Origin: a bacterium
Lineage (GTDB): Bacteria > UBA8248
DNA length: 64,000 bases
Direction: 5' to 3'
Assembly: GCA_022825065.1 (NCBI GenBank)
Contig: JAJDYR010000015.1
Coordinates: 138,315-202,314 of the forward strand
Shown here piece by piece: positions 42,658 through 52,244 of the stretch; the stretch's first letter is position 1, and the number at the start of each line of letters is the position of its first letter. The notes beneath the pieces were generated by a model. That model was given only the letters and a program-made list of their open reading frames with translations, made no database searches and was not told where the DNA came from. Made by a program: the position numbers and the translations under genes.

Positions 42658-43076
42658 CGGGTCCTCTACCTCGTGCGCTACAATAATACTTTGGAGTCTC
42701 CTCTTTTATCCCCTTCACCCGCCAAGAGCAACCTCCCCCCTCCCCGATCTTCCACACCCCCTTCTCCCGGAAGGCGGGGATGGTCTGGCGGCGGGCGGCG
42801 TTCAATAACCAAAACCTTTCCATTCACGTCAAAACATCGATTTCCCGTGAATCAACCCCGAAATATGCCCTTCATTCACGGGATTTTATTTAGCAGGCGT
42901 GAATATATTTTCCCTTTGGCAATCAAACCCCACCGAAGAGTGTTGTTAAAAAAGCCTTTGTCAAAGGAGTAACCCCCCAACCCCCCTTGTCAGGGGGGCT
43001 TTTCTTTCACCTCCCAACTTTCCAACCCCGGCTCTTTGGTGATATGCAATGGTGCACAACGCAGGGAGGCGCTGCC
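42658..43076. repeat. Divergent intergenic region with a half mosaic element
   Basis: It separates hsdR (minus) from the FAD oxidoreductase (plus). At 42939 is GTGTTGTTAAAAAAGCC, the element end, and 42970-43000 carries only the left arm (AACCCCCCAA, then CCTTGTCAGGGGGG). No right arm follows, so this copy is truncated or solo. The rest shows nothing recognisable. Confidence 0.6.
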
Positions 43077-44435
43077 ATGCCGAGAAGAGTCGCCATCATC
43101 GGTGCGGGGGTTTCGGGCCTGGGGGCGGCCTGGGCGCTGAACCGCCACCCCGAGCGGTTCGATTTCCGCGTCTTCGAGGCGCAGGCCCAGGTGGGCGGCA
43201 ACGCCGTCACCGCCGACATGCCCCAGGACGACGGCTCCTCCATCCCCTTCGATATCTCCGTCACCGCCTGCATCCCGAAGGTGTACCACCACATCCTCCT
43301 GCTCATGCAGACCTACGGAATCGAGCTGCTCGACACCCGCTTCAGCTACAGCGTGAAGTACCGCGGCGGCGTCTACGCGCACGATTTCGATTCGGACATC
43401 AGGCGGCAGCTAAGACCTGAGATCGAGAAATTCCAGAAACTCTTAAGACGCCTCAAGTGGTTCGGCGCGCTCAGCCGCTCACGCTCGAGACTCATGGCGG
43501 CGCTCAACCCGTTCAACTACGTCAGCATGGGCGCGGTCCTGAACCTGGGCGGGTTTTCCGGCGATTTCAGGTACAAGATACTCAAGCCCATGTTCGTGAA
43601 CTTCCTGATGGCGACGAACGTGTTCGACATGCCCGCGTCCCTGTTCTCGCGCTATCTGGAATTCTTCGACATCGAATCCGCCACGCCGATGCAGACCTGG
43701 GAGCGCGGCACGCGGCGCATCTACGAGGAACTATCGGCGGATTTCCGGGAGAAGATCTATCTCGGCCGGCCGGTGCGGAAGGTGCGCCGGGGCGCAAGCG
43801 AAGTCGTCGTGGAGGATGAGGAGGGTGAGGCCGAGACGTTCGACGACGTGGTGTTCGCCTGCAACGCGAACCAGACGCTGATGATGCTGGACGCGCCGAC
43901 CCGCTTCGAGAGCTGGCTCCTCTCCTCGATTCGCTACGAGAGCGAACTGCACAACCACACCGTCGTCCATTCGGACGCCTCGGTGCTGCCGGTGAGCGAC
44001 GTCCGCGCGCTCGAAACCCGCAGCAACCACATCGAGCAGTACGGCGCGCGGCCCGACAACTACGAGATCACCTACATCATGCACAACCAGCAGCCCTGGG
44101 CGAAGCGCTCCGACAAGCCGTGCCTGGTGACGTACAACCCCGTCAGCCCCATCGACGAGGCGAAGGTCGTCAAGCGGTGGTGGTTCCAGCACATCGTGCA
44201 CGACGTGCGCCACGTGGCCCTGCTCATGCCCATGTTCCGCTTCGCGCAGGGCAGGCGGCGGACGTGGCACTGCGGCGCCCACACGCTCATCAACAGCCAG
44301 GAGACCTGCTTCGTCACGGGCCTCGCCGCGGCGAGGCAGATGGGCGCGGACTACCCGTTCCGCGACCCCGAAGCCAGGAAGTGGTTCAACTTCTACGGAC
44401 GAACGATGTACGGCCGGCGCTTCAGGAAGGCGTGA
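43077..44435 (+). CDS. FAD-dependent amine-oxidase-like oxidoreductase
   Basis: A 452-residue flavoprotein. RRVAIIGAGVSGLGAAWAL is the ADP-binding Rossmann motif, and VFEAQAQVGGNAVTADM the second FAD motif. SDASVLPVSDV and the C-terminal ETCFVTGLAAARQMGADYP are as in the COG2907-type NAD(P)-binding oxidoreductases, which often neighbour cyclopropane-fatty-acid or desaturase-like genes. No such partner is near, so the substrate is unknown. GGGAGG lies eight bases upstream of the ATG at 43077. Confidence 0.82.
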   Translation: MPRRVAIIGAGVSGLGAAWALNRHPERFDFRVFEAQAQVGGNAVTADMPQDDGSSIPFDISVTACIPKVYHHILLLMQTYGIELLDTRFSYSVKYRGGVYAHDFDSDIRRQLRPEIEKFQKLLRRLKWFGALSRSRSRLMAALNPFNYVSMGAVLNLGGFSGDFRYKILKPMFVNFLMATNVFDMPASLFSRYLEFFDIESATPMQTWERGTRRIYEELSADFREKIYLGRPVRKVRRGASEVVVEDEEGEAETFDDVVFACNANQTLMMLDAPTRFESWLLSSIRYESELHNHTVVHSDASVLPVSDVRALETRSNHIEQYGARPDNYEITYIMHNQQPWAKRSDKPCLVTYNPVSPIDEAKVVKRWWFQHIVHDVRHVALLMPMFRFAQGRRRTWHCGAHTLINSQETCFVTGLAAARQMGADYPFRDPEARKWFNFYGRTMYGRRFRKA

Positions 44436-44499
44436 GGGGGGGCGCCTTCCCTCATCTGTCGCGTCATACCCTCGTCTTACATGGTCGCCGTATTCACCT

Positions 44500-45036
44500 C
44501 ACCCTGAATAGCCGCCGAAGGTAAAACGCGACTGAGAAAGGAGCGTTTGTATCGAAGGGCCTGTCCTGAGCTTGTCAAAGAGGCGGTCCCTCGATACGGC
44601 GCGCAAGCGCGCCTACTCGGGATGAGGGTTGAATGTTGTAGAGACCTGTCCCCACGGTTCATTCTCCATCATTGCGAGAGGCGCCGGTTTTCGACCGTCA
44701 TTCCGGCCTTGAGCCGGAATCCATTTGGTTTCGCTTTTGTTTTTTTCTGATGACGCTCCTTCCGATGAGAAGATATGAACCGCTGCGTGCTTCCAATCCC
44801 ATCCACTTTGGATTCCGGCTTTCGCCGGAATGACGACCTTTATTCCAAGCGAGGAGAGAGGGTATTCACTCCCCCCGTTGTCTGGAAAACCAACCCCCCC
44901 TACCCCCCCTTGTCAGGGGGGTATGAAAAGGCGGAACCCTCCGCCGGTAGATGGGTTTTTTTGCCCCCCTGACAAGGGGGGGTAGGGGGGGTTGCCTTTA
45001 TCCCCTGAGGAGAAAGACCGTTTCAACAACCCCGTA
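44500..45036. repeat. Repeat field with mosaic element copy 5
   Basis: 44500-44630 has a CGAAGGGCCTGTCCTGAGC-type unit and AACGCGACTGAGAAAGGAGC. 44697-44731 and 44807-44836 have CCGGCTTTCGCCGGAATGAC or similar, inverted or paired. The mosaic element core is 44884-44920 and 44962-45000, with the right flank TATCCCCTGAGGAGAAAG, then TTTCAACAACCCC to 45032. No gene is supported between 44436 and 45264. Confidence 0.7.
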
Positions 45037-45146
45037 TGCGTGGACAATCCTGAGGAGGGATTGTCCCCCGCAAAAGGGGCAAACACCCCCTCATCGGTCG
45101 CGCCAAACCGCCGCCCCGGCGCAAGATCGCGGGGGCGCGTTCTGAA

Positions 45147-45175
45147 TTGCGGTCGGGAATCGGCCATGCTATAAA
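45147..45175 (+). promoter_or_regulatory. Candidate sigma70 promoter of the ABC uptake genes
   Basis: TTGCGG at 45147-45152 and TATAAA at 45170-45175 are separated by 17 bases, close to the consensus -35 and -10. The start of the binding-protein gene is 90 bases downstream, across a short non-coding leader with a GGACG-rich hairpin. Confidence 0.45.
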
Positions 45176-45264
45176 CTCCGCACAAAACAGACTCAGACGG
45201 CCTGTATTGCAGGGACGCGAACGTCCCTGGGACCAATCCTACAATTCGTAAAAGGAGCAATTTC

Positions 45265-46287
45265 ATGTGGCGTAAATGGATACGGATTCTCCCGGTAATC
45301 GCAGCGCTCGCGCTTTCGCTCACGCTCACGAGCGCCGCGCCCGCCGCCGACAAGGTCATCCTCACCCAGCCGGTGGACAGCCTGAGCTTCTTCCCGATCT
45401 ACGTGGGAAGGATAAAAGGGTTCTTCAAGGAAGAGGGCCTCACCCTGGACGTGAAGGCCACCGCGGGCGGCGGACCGCACCTGACGGCCGTCCTCGCGGG
45501 CAAGGCGGAGTTCACCGCCAGCCCGGGCACCTACCAGCTGAACGCGCTGAACTCCGGCAAGCGGGCCATCGGCTTCGTGGACCTGCTCAGGCGCAACATC
45601 ATCGGGATGGTCATCCACAAGGACGCCGCCAAGAAGGCGGGCATCAAGGACGGCATGCCGCTCATGGACAAGGTCAAGCGCGCGAAGGGCCTGAAGGTGG
45701 GCGTGACGCGGCCGGGCGCCCTCACCGACGTGCTCGCCAGAAACCTGCTGGGCCGCGCGGGGATGAAGGTTCCCGCGGACGTGCGCATCCTCGCCGTGGG
45801 CGGCGGCGGCACCATGCTGCCGGCCTTCAAGAACCGCAAGATCGACATCTTCACCATCTCCACGCCGCACCCCGAGCGCATGCTCTCCCAGGGGCTCGGC
45901 ATCTGGTTCGTGAACTGGGCGGCCGGCGAGGACAAGGCCATCAAGGAGTTCATGATGACGGCCGTCATGGCCACGCCCAAGCTCATGAAGGAGCGCCCCG
46001 GCCTCGTCCGGCGGATGGCGCGGGCGGTCATGAAGTCGCAGAACTACATCCAGAAGACCTCCATCGAGCAGCTCACCAAGGACATGACGCCTTTCTTCGG
46101 CACGCGCGTCACGCCCGAGGCGCTTCGCATCTCGGTCGCCACGGTGAAGGGCGCGGTCAACCCGACCGGCAAGATGACCGACGAGGCCGTCCAGACCACG
46201 TTCAACATCATGAAGAGCGGCGGCAAGCTCAAGAACCTGAAGAGCGTCAAGCGCAGCGACGTGTGGACGGACGACTTTTTGAAGTAA
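45265..46287 (+). CDS. NMT1/THI5-like ABC transporter substrate-binding protein
   Basis: A 340-residue periplasmic binding protein with a signal peptide (WIRILPVIAALALSLTLT, cleavage after APA). The first mature segment, KVILTQPVDSLSFFPIYVG, and FFKEEGLTLDVKATAGGG are the opening of the SsuA/TauA/NMT1 fold. GKAEFTASPGTYQLNAL covers the ligand loop. AAGGAG stands upstream. The ATPase and permease genes are downstream on the same strand but 500 bases away, beyond a repeat element. Ligands in this class include nitrate, taurine, sulfonates, riboflavin and pyrimidine precursors; none can be chosen. Confidence 0.88.
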   Translation: MWRKWIRILPVIAALALSLTLTSAAPAADKVILTQPVDSLSFFPIYVGRIKGFFKEEGLTLDVKATAGGGPHLTAVLAGKAEFTASPGTYQLNALNSGKRAIGFVDLLRRNIIGMVIHKDAAKKAGIKDGMPLMDKVKRAKGLKVGVTRPGALTDVLARNLLGRAGMKVPADVRILAVGGGGTMLPAFKNRKIDIFTISTPHPERMLSQGLGIWFVNWAAGEDKAIKEFMMTAVMATPKLMKERPGLVRRMARAVMKSQNYIQKTSIEQLTKDMTPFFGTRVTPEALRISVATVKGAVNPTGKMTDEAVQTTFNIMKSGGKLKNLKSVKRSDVWTDDFLK

Positions 46288-46383
46288 GAGGGATTTTCTG
46301 TAGATTCTGTGCAGCCTCCCTCCTGTGAGGGGGGCTGTTCAAGAAGTGATGATGAACGAAGGTCTGACACGACCGGGGAGTGA

Positions 46384-46740
46384 GCGGTTTTTGTAGGGGC
46401 CGCATATATGCGGCCCGTATCGTGGGTGAAAAAACAGGGTCGCATATATGCGACCCCTACACACTCCCTCGGGTTAGGGGGTTGTTGAAAAAGATTCTCT
46501 TTATGGGGTAGGGGGACGCCCCTTTCGACTGGAAAAGCAACCCCCCCTACCCCCCCTTGTCAGGGGGGTAAAAAAGGCGATGCGCCCCCTTGTCGGGGGG
46601 GTATGAAAAGGCGACGCCCGCCGCCGGTAGAAGGGCTTTTGTTTTTTCTTGCCCCCCTGACAAGGGGGGGTAGGGGGGGTTGCCTTTATGGGGTTTCCCT
46701 TTCAAGTGGGTTGCCATTACCCTCCCATGGGATTTTTCAA
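46384..46740. mobile_element. Mosaic inverted-repeat element copy 6 and REP pair
   Basis: 46393-46460 is a pair of hairpins: GTAGGGGCCGCATATATGCG, then GGTCGCATATATGCGACCCC. The mosaic element follows: GGGGTTGTTGAAAAAG at about 46478, core arms 46531-46568 and 46651-46688, and an extra CCTTGTCGGGGGGG half-palindrome in the loop. The far end has GGGATTTTTCAACACC at about 46730. It stands inside a probable ABC operon between the binding-protein gene and the ATPase gene. Confidence 0.7.
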
Positions 46741-46795
46741 CACCACCGCCGGGGCGTGAACGCTCCGGCCGGAGGAGTTCAGGGAGCATGATGAC

Positions 46796-47575
46796 GTGAC
46801 GGCGTCTTTGTCCATACGGCAGGTCGGCAAGCGGTTCCTCTCGCGGGGGACCATCGTCCACGCGATGTCCGACGTGAACCTCGACGTGGCCGAGGGGGAG
46901 TTCGTGACCATCGTCGGGCCGAGCGGGTGCGGCAAGTCCACCCTGCTGAACATCCTGGCCGGGCTCTTCCCCCCCAGCAGCGGGCAGGTGCATTTCCGGG
47001 GAGAGCGCACCAGCGGGCTCAACCCCGAGATCGGCTACGTGACCCAGCAGGACAACCTGCTTCCCTGGCGGACCCTGCGAAAGAACGTGCTGCTGCCCCT
47101 GGAGTTCCGCGGGGTGTCCGTCTCGAACGGCGTCGCCGAGCGCGTGCAGGCCCTGATCGACAAGGTGGGCCTCTCGGGCTTCGAGAACCACTACCCGCAT
47201 GAACTCTCAGGCGGCATGCGCCAGCGCGTGAACATCATCCGCACCCTGATATGCGACCCCCGCGTCATCCTGATGGACGAGCCCTTCGGCCCCCTGGACG
47301 CCCAGACCCGCCTGACGCTCCAGAACCAGCTGCTCGAACTCTGGCGCGAGGAGCGCAAGACCATCGTCTTCATCACGCACGACCTGGCCGAAGCCATCAC
47401 GCTGGCCGATAAGGTGGTCGTGATGACGGGCCGCCCCGGGACCATCAAGAGCGTCACCCCCGTGACGATCCCCCGCCCGCGCGACGTCTACCATATCCAT
47501 GACTCGCAGGCCTACCGCGAGATCTACGACAAGCTCTGGGAAGAACTCAGGGACGAAGTGGCGAAGGTGATGTAA
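46796..47575 (+). CDS. ABC transporter ATP-binding protein (nitrate/taurine type)
   Basis: A 259-residue ATPase. Walker A is GPSGCGKST, the Q-loop TQQDNLLPW, the signature LSGGMRQRV, Walker [13 protein letters not shown] and the switch histidine ITHDLAEA. The [10 protein letters not shown] stretch is typical of SsuB/TauB/NrtD-like subunits. It begins with GTG at 46796, with AGGGAG nine bases before it. Its stop overlaps the permease ATG by one base. It powers uptake with the permease at 47575 and probably the binding protein at 45265. Confidence 0.92.
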   Translation: MTASLSIRQVGKRFLSRGTIVHAMSDVNLDVAEGEFVTIVGPSGCGKSTLLNILAGLFPPSSGQVHFRGERTSGLNPEIGYVTQQDNLLPWRTLRKNVLLPLEFRGVSVSNGVAERVQALIDKVGLSGFENHYPHELSGGMRQRVNIIRTLICDPRVILMDEPFGPLDAQTRLTLQNQLLELWREERKTIVFITHDLAEAITLADKVVVMTGRPGTIKSVTPVTIPRPRDVYHIHDSQAYREIYDKLWEELRDEVAKVM

Positions 47576-48486
47576 TGGCCAAAACAGACGAAGTGAAATC
47601 CGCACCGCCCGAGGAACTGGACCTCCTCCTCCCTCCCGAAGTAACGGGGCTGCGCCTGCTGTGGTGGCGGGTGAAGAACGCCGAGGAACTCCGCTGGGTG
47701 CGCGTGGCGGCGCTGCGCGTCCTTTTCGGCGTGATCATGATCGTCCTGTGGGAAGCCGTTTCGGGCCGCCTGATCGACCACCGCACCATCTCCAGCCCGA
47801 GCCTGCTCGTGGCGTCGTTTTTCGAGATCGCGGACCCGGCCAACCCGGACGGCTCCTTGTGGGTGCACTTCTTCTACACGGTGGAAAACACCTTCTGGGG
47901 CTATATCCTCGGCGCCCTGGCCGGGATTCTCTTCGGCTTCCTGCTGGCGGAGATCGAGGTCGTGGCCCTGGTCATCGAGCCGTTCATCATGGCGTTCAAC
48001 GGGGTGCCGCGCATCGCGTACGCGCCCTTGTTCATCGCGTGGTTCGGCATCGAGAGGCAGCCCAAGATCATCCTGGTGATGACCATCGTGTTCTTCCTGA
48101 CTTTCGTGAGCACCTTTGCGGGCATCCGCGGCGTGAGCCGGGACCTCATCAACGTCTCGCGCGTCCTGGGCGGAAGCAAGCTCGCCATCCTGCGCAAGAT
48201 CGTGATCCCCTCCGCCTCGCCGTGGATCTTCAACGGCCTCAAGATCAGCATCCCGTTCGGGATGGTGGGCGCGATCGTCGGCGAATACATCATCGCCGAC
48301 AAGGGGCTCGGCTACCTGCTGCAGCGCTACAACAACGAGTACTACACCACGGGCCTCATCCTCATTATCTTCCTGCTCATGTTCCTGGTCATCATGGTGA
48401 ACCAGGTCCTGAACTGGGCCGAGGGGCGCGCCCTGCGCTGGCGGCCGACGAGCCGGATGGGGCAGGAAACCGTCATTCCCGGTTGA
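47575..48486 (+). CDS. ABC transporter permease (BPD type, SsuC/TauC-like)
   Basis: A 303-residue integral membrane protein with about six helices. The EAA-like coupling loop is visible at about residue 195 in the region GVSRDLINVSRVLGGSKLAILRK, with the usual GxxxxxxxxxxP spacing ending IVIPSASPWIF. The N-terminal 35 residues are cytoplasmic and acidic. It shares a one-base overlap with the ATPase gene, so the two are certainly one operon. Confidence 0.92.
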   Translation: MAKTDEVKSAPPEELDLLLPPEVTGLRLLWWRVKNAEELRWVRVAALRVLFGVIMIVLWEAVSGRLIDHRTISSPSLLVASFFEIADPANPDGSLWVHFFYTVENTFWGYILGALAGILFGFLLAEIEVVALVIEPFIMAFNGVPRIAYAPLFIAWFGIERQPKIILVMTIVFFLTFVSTFAGIRGVSRDLINVSRVLGGSKLAILRKIVIPSASPWIFNGLKISIPFGMVGAIVGEYIIADKGLGYLLQRYNNEYYTTGLILIIFLLMFLVIMVNQVLNWAEGRALRWRPTSRMGQETVIPG

Positions 48487-48542
48487 ACGAAGCCCCGGCC
48501 CGTCTGAATCGCGGGCCGGTCAGCACATGGAGGTAAGAACCG

Positions 48543-48965
48543 ATGCCGCAAGTCGTCGTCCTGGAACAGGTCCGCGCTCCCGTCGATCAAGTCTTCGAGT
48601 TCGTCGGGAACGTGGAGACCCACCCGCAGATAGCGCCCTTCTCCAAGGAGGTGACGATCACCTCGCCCGGAGGCCACCAGGGGGCGGGCACCCGGTTCCA
48701 CCAGGTCTTTCACGACAGGCCCGAGTGCGACTCGGTGATCACCGTCTGGGAGCCGCATTCGAAAATCGTCTGGGAGAACTACGTCGGCGGGAGTGATAAG
48801 CCCGCCCAGGTCATCACCTACCGCTTCGAGCAGGCCGGCGGCGTCACCCACGTTCTGCACACCGTGGACAACGAGGCTTACGAGGACCAGACCCTCCACC
48901 GGGGCGGTACGGAAGAGAACATCGTGGAACTGGCGAACCTGAAAAATCTGGTGGAGAGTCCGTAG
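48543..48965 (+). CDS. SRPBCC-fold protein
   Basis: A 140-residue small-ligand-binding fold. The start VVVLEQVRAPVDQVFEFV, followed by GNVETHPQIAPF, is the START/polyketide-cyclase (SRPBCC) opening. YRFEQAGGVTHVLHTVDNE is a late strand. ATG follows GGAGGTAAGAACCG. It is 57 bases after the permease gene. These proteins bind hydrophobic ligands or modify regulatory proteins; the role here is open. Confidence 0.75.
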   Translation: MPQVVVLEQVRAPVDQVFEFVGNVETHPQIAPFSKEVTITSPGGHQGAGTRFHQVFHDRPECDSVITVWEPHSKIVWENYVGGSDKPAQVITYRFEQAGGVTHVLHTVDNEAYEDQTLHRGGTEENIVELANLKNLVESP

Positions 48966-49146
48966 GGACGTTCTCGGGGCTGTCCCACAGGCCCCCGCGC
49001 CCGTCCGGGGTCGCGGCCTGTCCCTGCCGCCGCCTCTATCGCAGCCACGGGGCGGACGAGCCTGAAAGTCCGGGCGCTTGACTGGCGCAGTCCGAAACGT
49101 ACAATTCCCCGCCGCTGTATATCCTGAACCAGCACGAGAGGTTTTC

Positions 49147-49587
49147 ATGACGCTGACCATCCGCCCCATGACCGCCGGCGACGAATCCGACTGGCGCCGC
49201 CTGTGGACCGCCTACCTGGAGTTCTACGAGTCCGCCGTACCCGAAGAGGTCTACCGGACTACCTTCGCCCGCCTGTTGGATCCGGCCCGCGAGCAGCAGA
49301 ACGGACTGATTGCGCTCAAGGACGGGCAGGCGGCGGGCCTGGTCCATTACATTTTTCACACGCATAACTGGCGGATCGAGGACGTGTGCTATCTCCAGGA
49401 CCTCTACACCGATCCCGCCTTTCGCGGCGCGGGCGTAGGCCGGGCCCTGATCGAAGCGGTTTACGAGGCGGCCGACAACAGGGGGGCGCCGTCGGTTTAC
49501 TGGCTCACGCAGGACTTCAACGAGACGGCCCGGGTGCTCTATGATCGGGTGGCAACGCTCACCCCGTTCATTAAATATCAACGCTAG
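49147..49587 (+). CDS. GNAT-family N-acetyltransferase
   Basis: A 146-residue protein. TIRPMTAGDESDWRRLW opens the GNAT fold. VCYLQDLYTDPAFRGAGVGRALIEAVYEAA contains the acetyl-CoA pyrophosphate loop (R-G-x-G-V-G). WLTQDFNETARVLYDRVA ends with the typical helix. GAGAGG lies upstream of the ATG at 49147. The acceptor is probably a small amine; no specific one is indicated. Confidence 0.88.
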   Translation: MTLTIRPMTAGDESDWRRLWTAYLEFYESAVPEEVYRTTFARLLDPAREQQNGLIALKDGQAAGLVHYIFHTHNWRIEDVCYLQDLYTDPAFRGAGVGRALIEAVYEAADNRGAPSVYWLTQDFNETARVLYDRVATLTPFIKYQR

Positions 49588-49637
49588 AGAAAACCACGCT
49601 TGAATCTATCGTTTGACACACCGCGCAAGGAGAAAGC

Positions 49638-50645
49638 ATGAGCGACAAAATACGCCTGCTCGTCACCGACGGGGCGTCGGGCAAATTTCTCGCGAGAGTA
49701 CGAGCGAACGCAGCCTCAGCGCCCTTCGATATCATCGCGCCCGACAGCGCGGATGAAGACGCCCTGCTGGCCCTCGCGCCCGAGGCCGAGGCGGTCCTCT
49801 GCTACAAGGCGGCGCTCCCGGCTTCGGTCATCCAGGCGGCGGGCAAGCTCCGCTACATCCAGAAACACGGGCTGAACTGCAAGAACATCGACGCGGCCGC
49901 GGCGCGCGAGCGCGGGATCCCCGTCGGCACGCAGTCGCTCATGCGAAACGCCACGGTGGCCGAGCAGGCGCTGACCCTCATGCTCTGCTGCGAGCGCAAG
50001 ACGATTCCGGGCCAGCGGGCGGTCGAGGCGGGCGTCTACCGCGAGATGGGGCTGGAACCCGTCGCGACCAGCCAGTGGAACATCCGGCCCAACTGGCCGG
50101 AGATCGAGGGGGTTGCGGAGCTTTTCGGCAAGAGCGCCGGGATCATCGGCCTGGGCGACATCGGGATGGACATCGCCAGGCGCTGCCTGGCCTTCGACAT
50201 GGAGGTCTTCTACTACCAGCGAACGCGGCACGCGCCGGATGTCGAGGCGGAGTACCGGGCCGCGTATCTGCCGTTCGACGACCTGCTCGAGCGCGTCGAC
50301 TATCTCGTGCTCGTCCTCCCGCACACCGAGGAGAGCGAGGGGATGATGGGCGCCGCGCAGTTCGCGCGCATGAAGAATAGCGCCACCCTCATCAACGTGG
50401 GCCGGGGCGCGCTCGTCGATGAAGCGGCGCTCGCGGCGGCGCTTGAGGGAGGCGAAATCGCCATGGCCGGGCTCGACGTCTACCGCTATGAGCCCCTGCC
50501 CGCCGACAGCCCGCTCATCGGCATGCCGAACGCCGTCTTGCTGCCCCACACCGGCGGCGGCTCGAACCGCCAGTGGGACGTGGACATCCCGGCGTCGCTC
50601 GGCAAGATCGCCGCGTTTTTCAGCAGGGATGGCGAGGCGTCATAG
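49638..50645 (+). CDS. D-2-hydroxyacid dehydrogenase
   Basis: A 335-residue D-isomer-specific dehydrogenase. IIGLGDIGMDIARRC is the NAD-binding GxGxxG motif. The catalytic residues lie in NVGRGALVDEAAL (Arg region), LDVYRYEPL (Glu) and LPHTGGGS (His). The N-terminal half has KLRYIQKHGLNCKNID. It reduces or oxidises 2-hydroxyacids, using NAD(H). The ATG follows AAGGAGAAAGC. Hydroxypyruvate, glyoxylate and phosphoglycerate are all possible substrates. Confidence 0.9.
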   Translation: MSDKIRLLVTDGASGKFLARVRANAASAPFDIIAPDSADEDALLALAPEAEAVLCYKAALPASVIQAAGKLRYIQKHGLNCKNIDAAAARERGIPVGTQSLMRNATVAEQALTLMLCCERKTIPGQRAVEAGVYREMGLEPVATSQWNIRPNWPEIEGVAELFGKSAGIIGLGDIGMDIARRCLAFDMEVFYYQRTRHAPDVEAEYRAAYLPFDDLLERVDYLVLVLPHTEESEGMMGAAQFARMKNSATLINVGRGALVDEAALAAALEGGEIAMAGLDVYRYEPLPADSPLIGMPNAVLLPHTGGGSNRQWDVDIPASLGKIAAFFSRDGEAS

Positions 50646-50695
50646 AGGGGCGAGAGCACGGATACAAAATGTTGACGGGAGAGTTGGAAAGAAAT

Positions 50696-50926
50696 CTACA
50701 CTTTCTCCAGCAATTCAAAGTATTGCTTGAGCGTCATTCCCGCCGTCCTCAGATTGGCCCTGATAATCCCCACCTTCACATCATTCACTCTGGGTATGAC
50801 GACCGGTCTACTCACTCCGTCTTTCACCATAACGATATGCGAGCCGCGCTGGCGGTCAATTCTGAAGCCGACGGCCTCGAAAATTTTGACCAGCCTGCGC
50901 CAATCAACGGGAGAAAGTTTATTCAC
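50696..50926 (-). CDS. hicA: HicA toxin (mRNA interferase)
   Basis: A 76-residue HicA with the double-stranded-RNA-binding-like fold. LVKIFEAVGFRIDRQRGSH carries the essential histidine in RQRGSHIVM. The fold ends with VIPRVNDVKVGIIRANL. It cleaves mRNA in the absence of HicB. It is encoded second, with its start overlapping the end of hicB by eight bases. Confidence 0.92.
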   Translation of the reverse strand: MNKLSPVDWRRLVKIFEAVGFRIDRQRGSHIVMVKDGVSRPVVIPRVNDVKVGIIRANLRTAGMTLKQYFELLEKV

Positions 50927-51224
50927 TAGCGACGGAAGCTACCAAGGGAAGGTTGATATATGCTGAATAGACGTCTTTCCTGATCGGAATTTTTTCGCCA
51001 TCACGCTCAAGCCCACAATCTTTGAGAACGGAATCCAACGTGCCGCGCTCGAAGCAGGATTCGATGAACAACTGCATCGCTTCGATGAGGTTTTCCTTGG
51101 CTTCTTTTTTGGTTTTTCCCTGGCTGAAGACATCAAGGGGCGGGCAATGCGAAACGTATCCCGGCTCATCCTTTTCCACCAGGATGGGAACCTTCATTTT
51201 GATTTCCACACGATAGCACGCCAT
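50919..51224 (-). CDS. hicB: HicB antitoxin
   Basis: A 101-residue antitoxin with the RNase-H-like partial fold: EIKMKVPILVEKDEPGYVSH, then CPPLDVFSQGKTKKEAKENL and AMQLFIESC. It neutralises HicA and normally represses its own operon. AAGGAGA precedes the ATG. Here the antitoxin gene is first, as in the less common HicBA order. Confidence 0.92.
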   Translation of the reverse strand: MACYRVEIKMKVPILVEKDEPGYVSHCPPLDVFSQGKTKKEAKENLIEAMQLFIESCFERGTLDSVLKDCGLERDGEKIPIRKDVYSAYINLPLVASVASE

Positions 51225-51308
51225 TCGCAGTCTCCTTCTTGGATTTTTGTAGGCGTGAGAGAAATCTTTGTTTCATGTCGTTTGGATCCCTGCTGCATTT
51301 CTGCGCGA

Positions 51309-51314
51309 ATTATA
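51309..51314 (-). promoter_or_regulatory. Candidate -10 element of hicBA
   Basis: On the minus strand this reads TATAAT, a perfect -10, 85 bases before the hicB start. No good -35 is seen at the normal distance, as expected for a promoter that is regulated. Confidence 0.4.
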
Positions 51315-51613
51315 CCATCATCCTCCCCGAACACAGCCATCCATTGCCCCACGGCCGGCCACCATGGAGACAAAACACCACACGATCCGCATGAAACCCC
51401 TGCGGATTCCGGCGCATCGTTCAGGTCGGGCAAAAACAACAATAAATTTCTTGCCGATCGCCGCGAAAGCGGTTAACATCGAAAAATCGAAACTTGCAAA
51501 CAGGAAGAAGATGAGACTATATCTTGGATGCTTCCCAGGACCCGGGATAGCCGGAGTGAGCGTTTCTCGAACTTGAATCTGCCCTCGGGGGCGAATCGCC
51601 GAAAGAAGAAGGA

Positions 51614-51713
51614 GGGGGTTACTCATTTTTCCCATTCCCTGCCAGAGGACCCAACTCGAACAGAGAATGGTACTGACTACTCCACGAGGTTGAGCAGCAA
51701 ATGAGTAACCCCC
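51614..51713. mobile_element. Small TIR element, copy A
   Basis: A 100-base unit that starts GGGGGTTACTCATTT and ends AAATGAGTAACCCCC, a perfect 15-base terminal inverted repeat. It has no coding capacity. The inner part contains CATTCCCTG near the left and CTCCACGAGGT near the right, as in copy B. It lies 84 bases from copy B in the same orientation. Confidence 0.75.
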
Positions 51714-51796
51714 AATTTCTTCACCCCTCCCGCAGGTTCCGAATTCCTCCTTTCAGCTTGCTTCCGCTTTCCACCGTCAGGATGCCGAAACAGGAA

Positions 51797-51894
51797 GGGG
51801 GTTACTCATTCGCTTTACATTCCCTGTCGAGGGATTCAATCTGACAGGAAATGAGTGCGACTCCATGAGGTCAAACGGCAAATGAGTAACCCCC
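51797..51894. mobile_element. Small TIR element, copy B
   Basis: A 98-base unit with GGGGGTTACTCATT and AATGAGTAACCCCC ends (14 bases). It aligns along its length with copy A (CATTCCCTG and CTCCATGAGGT conserved), with more substitutions in the centre. The two flank an 83-base spacer that shows no gene. It may be a MITE-like sequence. Confidence 0.75.
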
Positions 51895-52244
51895 AATTCT
51901 CCATCTTCTCCTGTGCGTTCCGATCGCGCCCTTGAAACTCGCCCCGCCATCGCCGTCGCATCCGCCCCCTGAACCACAAAACTTCATCGCCTGCACGGGG
52001 AGTTTCGCAGGAATACAGGACCTCCGGAAAGAACACCGGTGAAACGACACGCGCCACTTTCCCTTTCTCACTCCGGTGCCGAAAATGTCCTTTCCTCACT
52101 CACGGCCGACGCCGATCGATCGACTCTTTTGCACCTCCTCCCCGATTTTAATTGAACAGTCAATAAAGATTTGACGATACCAATCCGTATTCTGTATATT
52201 GATTTGCCTAAGCCGCTTTTTCATTTTAGATAATTGAATTCATC

